A stretch of DNA of 64,000 nucleotides from the NCBI RefSeq assembly GCF_000218685.1, contig NW_006763290.1, positions 2,798,694 through 2,862,693 of the forward strand. Direction: 5' to 3'. This DNA is from Serpula lacrymans var. lacrymans S7.9. Taxonomy: Eukaryota > Basidiomycota > Agaricomycetes > Boletales > Serpulaceae. The position numbers and the translations under genes are program-made. Of the stretch, positions 63,816-64,000 are shown piece by piece (position 1 is the stretch's first letter; every line of letters begins with the position of its first letter). The notes under the pieces were generated by a model that had not been told where the DNA came from, did not search any database, and saw only the letters and a list, made by a program, of their open reading frames with translations.

Positions 63816-64000
63816 CAGGTAGGAGGGTTGGTAGGAGGTGGGGGAAGAGGAAGTGATGGTTGTCAAAGCATATTGCAGCCTAGTGGTGATCTATGAAAGG
63901 TGTATTGCAGCTTCTTCTTCAGTGTGTTTCTAATGGCTGCTGGCACATTTTTGAGGTGTGAGCTTGCTGTTTGGCACATGTGGCGGGGGTGGGCGGGAGG

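Overview
The window looks like transposon-dominated, heterochromatin-like DNA from a basidiomycete fungus, most likely an agaricomycete. The grounds are chromodomain Ty3/Gypsy elements, Ty1/Copia elements, CACTA-type (Tnp2 and Plavaka-like) and pogo transposases of the kind common in that class, predicted introns of only 48-56 bases, and a J-domain-like gene family typical of agaricomycetes. No intact housekeeping gene was recognised, and nearly every coding stretch is broken by stops, frameshifts or insertions. One 100-N assembly gap lies at 42628-42727.

Layout. 1-8000: a partial 2OG-dioxygenase-like (TET/JBP-like) gene at the left edge, a dispersed repeat, a Plavaka-like transposase pseudogene carrying a solo LTR, a Copia fragment and a Tnp2 pseudogene. 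8002-12816: a gutted Gypsy element of family A (copy 1). 12817-22360: solo LTRs, a foldback MITE, a pogo pseudogene, a Copia fragment and repeats. 22365-40098: a compound block holding Gypsy A copy 2 and two Copia elements. It contains an 11.1-kb inversion between two inverted copies of a 783-bp element, called E here. 40099-43160: a J-domain-like pseudogene hit by a short tRNA-bearing element, then the gap with large inverted repeats on both sides. 43798-51020: a second Tnp2 pseudogene opened by a complete young Gypsy element (family D, 45637-50550, TSD GCTTC) and by a solo LTR. 51180-59754: a solo LTR nested in a solo LTR, then full-length Gypsy A copy 3 (TSD GTGTG). 60100-64000: a MITE, a second TET/JBP-like gene and a second copy of the left-edge repeat.

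Four LTR families are named by letter: A (about 390-415 bp, Gypsy), B (about 400-427 bp, solo only), C (about 223 bp, Copia) and D (339 bp, Gypsy). Most insertions keep perfect 5-bp target duplications, so the nesting order can be read directly.

The strongest result is the inversion. Flipping 27321-38424 back joins both halves of Gypsy A copy 2, whose outer flanks then carry the same 5-bp duplication (GTTGA), and joins both halves of a Copia reading frame. Other notable points are a Gypsy D element whose integrase is cut and replaced by a zinc-knuckle tail, a 634-bp identical tract between two otherwise diverged Gypsy A copies, short tRNA-bearing repeats with target duplications, and recurring CGA-to-TGA nonsense changes that suggest decay of methylated CpG in a region that also carries TET/JBP-like dioxygenase genes.
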